Assembly (NCBI RefSeq): GCF_003633775.1
Contig: NZ_RBIN01000010.1
Coordinates: 39,987-103,986 of the forward strand
From: Kushneria sinocarnis
GTDB taxonomy: Bacteria > Pseudomonadota > Gammaproteobacteria > Pseudomonadales > Halomonadaceae
Direction: 5' to 3'
DNA length: 64,000 nt
Positions 62,149 to 64,000 of this stretch are shown here, piece by piece. The notes under the pieces are model-generated. The model saw nothing but the letters and a program-made list of their open reading frames with translations, had not been told where the DNA came from and ran no database searches. The translations under genes were made by a program, and so were the position numbers. How positions within the stretch are numbered: the stretch's first letter is position 1; each line of letters starts with the position of its first letter.

Positions 62149-63534
62149 ATGAAACGCTCCTCGCTACTGCTGAATATCGAATCTCGCGCCATTACCGGGC
62201 TAGCGCTGCTCTATGGCGTCAGGATGCTGGGTCTGTTCATGGTCCTGCCCATTCTGGCGCTCTACAGCAGCCATCTCGAATACGCCACGCCGGCGCTGGT
62301 CGGCGTGGCTCTGGGTGGTTACGGCCTGACCCAGGCAATCCTGCAGATCCCCTTCGGCATGCTTTCCGATCGCACCGGCCGCAAGCCGGTGATCGCCCTG
62401 GGGCTGCTGCTGTTCATTGTCGGCAGTGTGGTCGCCGCGCTGGCGACCTCCATCTACGGCGTCATCATCGGCCGCTGCATCCAGGGCAGCGGCGCCGTGG
62501 CCGGTGCCATCATGGCGCTACTGGCCGATCGTACACGCGAAGAAGTCCGTACCACCGCCATGGCCACCATCGGCATGAGCATCGGTATCGCCTTTGCGCT
62601 GGCCATGGTCATCGGCCCCCTGATCGCTCACGCTGCCGGGCTGGCCGGCGTCTTCTGGAGCACGGCCCTGCTGGCCGCGCTCGGCCTGCTGGTGCTCTGG
62701 CGCGTCGTACCGGGAGCAGCACGCCAGCGGCATCGTGATGTCGGCCTGGATCGCAGTCAGTTTTTCAGCATGCTGCGGCGTCCGGATCTGCTGCGGCTGG
62801 ATTTCTCGATCCTCTCGCTGCATGCCATTCTGACCGGGTGTTTCGTGGCGGTACCCGTGCGTCTTGCGGCGCTCGGTATCCCGGCGTCGGAACACGGCTG
62901 GGTCTATCTGCCGGTCATGGCCACCGCCTTTGTCGGCATGATCCCGCTGATCATTGCAGCCGAGAAATATCGTCACATGAAGCTCGTGTTCACCGGCACC
63001 GTGGCTTCGCTGGTCATCATCCTGACACTCATGAGCCTGCTGCCGCCGCAGAGCTGGTGGCTGATCGCGCTGCTCTGGCTGTTCTTCGTCGCCTTCAATC
63101 TGCTCGAGGCGAGCCTGCCCTCCCTGATCAGCAAGGCCGCGCCGGCCGGTACCAAGGGCACGGCAATGGGAATCTACTCTACCAGCCAGTTTCTCGGCAC
63201 CTCTCTTGGCGGCGCAGCCGGCGGTGCAGTGGCAGGTACACTGGGGGTCAGTGCCGTGTTCGGCGCCGCTGCCGTACTGGCACTGATCTGGACATTGATC
63301 ATCTGGCGAATGCCGGCACCACGCTATCTTGCAACCGAACTCGTGTCACTGGAACGGATGCCCGTCGGGCAGGAGGCAGCACTGACCGCCCGGTTGCAGG
63401 CCATTGCAGGCGTCGAGGACGCACTGGTGGCCTCCGATGAAGGGGTGGCCTACCTCAAGGTGGACCGTGCGCGACTGGATCGGCAAGCACTTGATGGTCT
63501 GACGGGACGTGCCTCATCCACCGGCAGCGCCTGA
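62149..63534 (+). CDS. MFS transporter, YajR-like
   Basis: 461 aa. Twelve membrane segments; motif A as FGMLSDRTGRKPVIALG between spans 2 and 3. After the last span there is a cytosolic domain of about 65 residues (TARLQAIAGVEDALVASDEG, VAYLKVDRARLD), which fits the ferredoxin-like YAM domain known from E. coli YajR. Drug or metabolite efflux by proton antiport is the family role; the substrate is unknown. The ATG at 62149 has GGAA upstream; a start 17 codons earlier is possible but gives a non-MFS N-terminus. Confidence 0.85.
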   Translation: MKRSSLLLNIESRAITGLALLYGVRMLGLFMVLPILALYSSHLEYATPALVGVALGGYGLTQAILQIPFGMLSDRTGRKPVIALGLLLFIVGSVVAALATSIYGVIIGRCIQGSGAVAGAIMALLADRTREEVRTTAMATIGMSIGIAFALAMVIGPLIAHAAGLAGVFWSTALLAALGLLVLWRVVPGAARQRHRDVGLDRSQFFSMLRRPDLLRLDFSILSLHAILTGCFVAVPVRLAALGIPASEHGWVYLPVMATAFVGMIPLIIAAEKYRHMKLVFTGTVASLVIILTLMSLLPPQSWWLIALLWLFFVAFNLLEASLPSLISKAAPAGTKGTAMGIYSTSQFLGTSLGGAAGGAVAGTLGVSAVFGAAAVLALIWTLIIWRMPAPRYLATELVSLERMPVGQEAALTARLQAIAGVEDALVASDEGVAYLKVDRARLDRQALDGLTGRASSTGSA

Positions 63535-63878
63535 CCACCGGCAGCCCGGTACAGAACCGGGGAGAGTCTGACGCTTCGATCACTGCAGCAAAACGTCGAG
63601 GGCATGCGCCCAGAGCAGGTCACGGCAGCGCTCGGCGGGTCGCAGGCCATGTCGGCGAGGACGAGATGCAGGCGCTGATCGAAGCCCTGGGCGAGATCGG
63701 CGCCGGCTGAGGGGGTGCGGGGCCGGCGCGGCGCGCCAGGCCCGGGCTCGCCCTGCCGCCGAGTCGTGTGAGCACGCCTCCGGAGCGATCGGCACGCGCC
63801 GCGGCGCCTCACCCCGGCCGGCAGGGCCGCCCATGACTGCCCGCCGGGCGTGGCCGGTGCGGCCATGAGCCGGACAGT
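63535..63878. other. Very GC-rich stretch with a possible coding remnant
   Basis: 344 bases between the MFS gene and the 5S terminator. The plus-strand segment ending at 63710 reads GHVGEDEMQALIEALGEIGA and G, stop, which is protein-like, and the preceding part is protein-like in another frame (VEGMRPEQVTAALGG). This could be the frameshifted tail of a lost gene. The following 170 bases are extremely GC-rich and show no gene. Confidence 0.3.
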
Positions 63879-63909
63879 AAAAAGCCCCGACCATGGGGCC
63901 GGGGCTTTC
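63879..63909 (-). terminator. Terminator of the rRNA operon
   Basis: On the minus strand AAAGCCCC pairs with GGGGCTTT, followed by TT and A/T bases; it lies right after the 5S gene. Confidence 0.85.
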
Positions 63910-63916
63910 GGAAGGG

Positions 63917-64000
63917 GTGCCTGACGATGACCTAGTCTCGCATGGGGAGTCCCCACACTACCCTCGGCGCTGAGCGGTTTCACTGCCGAGTTCGGCATGG
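63917..64000 (-). rRNA. rrf: 5S ribosomal RNA, 3' part (partial)
   Basis: The minus strand reads CCATGCCGAACTCGGCAGTG at the window edge, then GAAACCGCTCAGCGCCGAGG and GTAGTGTGGGGACTCCCCAT, ending GTCATCGTCAGGCA. These are the conserved loop and helix segments of bacterial 5S rRNA. The 5' third is beyond the window. It shows that an rRNA operon runs into the window from the right. Confidence 0.95.

Overview
The window looks like chromosomal DNA of a gammaproteobacterium, most likely a member of the Halomonadaceae (Halomonas/Kushneria-like). The reasons are high GC, a Pseudomonas-type contiguous rplKAJL-rpoBC-str-S10-spc-alpha block, acidic ribosomal and RNA polymerase proteins, and both a bo3 quinol oxidase and a cyanide-insensitive bd-type oxidase. 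The family placement is inferred from gene content and protein character, not from a database search. No mobile element, prophage or CRISPR array is visible.

Layout. 1-8.7 kb: the 3' end of ispB, a tRNA-Pro gene, a small unknown gene, a DUF4396 membrane protein, an entericidin-like lipoprotein, a two-HKD phospholipase D/cardiolipin synthase-like gene coupled to a small membrane protein, a membrane-anchored thioredoxin-like gene, rapA, and a TIGR01777 epimerase-like gene. 8.9-13.4 kb: an orphan WaaP-like kinase, a short CbiX-type chelatase, then a MerR-family regulator followed by a photolyase; a TTGTACA-N12-TGTACAA palindrome lies upstream of the regulator. 13.5-17.3 kb: fabA-fabB, facing a coupled pair of an RmlD-like protein and a PlsC-like acyltransferase. 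17.3-21.1 kb: ssb and uvrA diverge from a shared region with a near-consensus LexA box.

21.1-51.5 kb (minus strand): the main gene-expression block, read as secE-nusG-rplKA-rplJL-rpoBC-rpsL-rpsG-fusA-tufA, then rpsJ through rpsQ (S10), rplN through rpmJ with secY (spc), and rpsM-rpsK-rpsD-rpoA-rplQ (alpha). Sigma-70-like promoters can be read before rpsL, rpsJ and rpsM. A long attenuator-like hairpin and a second hairpin lie between rplL and rpoB. Upstream are four tRNA genes (Tyr, Gly, Thr, Trp) with their own promoter; the tuf copy often found between tRNA-Thr and tRNA-Trp is absent.

52.1-61.5 kb (minus strand): birA-coaX (biotin and CoA cofactor genes), then two terminal oxidase operons, cyoABCDE and cydAB (cioAB type). 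A RegA/PrrA/RoxR-like inverted repeat sits upstream of cydA, and two palindromes plus a short overlapping upstream reading frame precede cyoA. 62.1-64 kb: a YajR-like MFS transporter, a GC-rich stretch without a clear gene, and the 3' part of a 5S rRNA gene on the minus strand with its terminator, so an rRNA operon continues beyond the window.

Most of the window is ordinary core genome. The least ordinary parts are the regulator/photolyase module, in which the B12-ligand positions of the regulator appear lost although an MlrA-type operator is kept, the oxidase control regions, and several small genes without a clear role.
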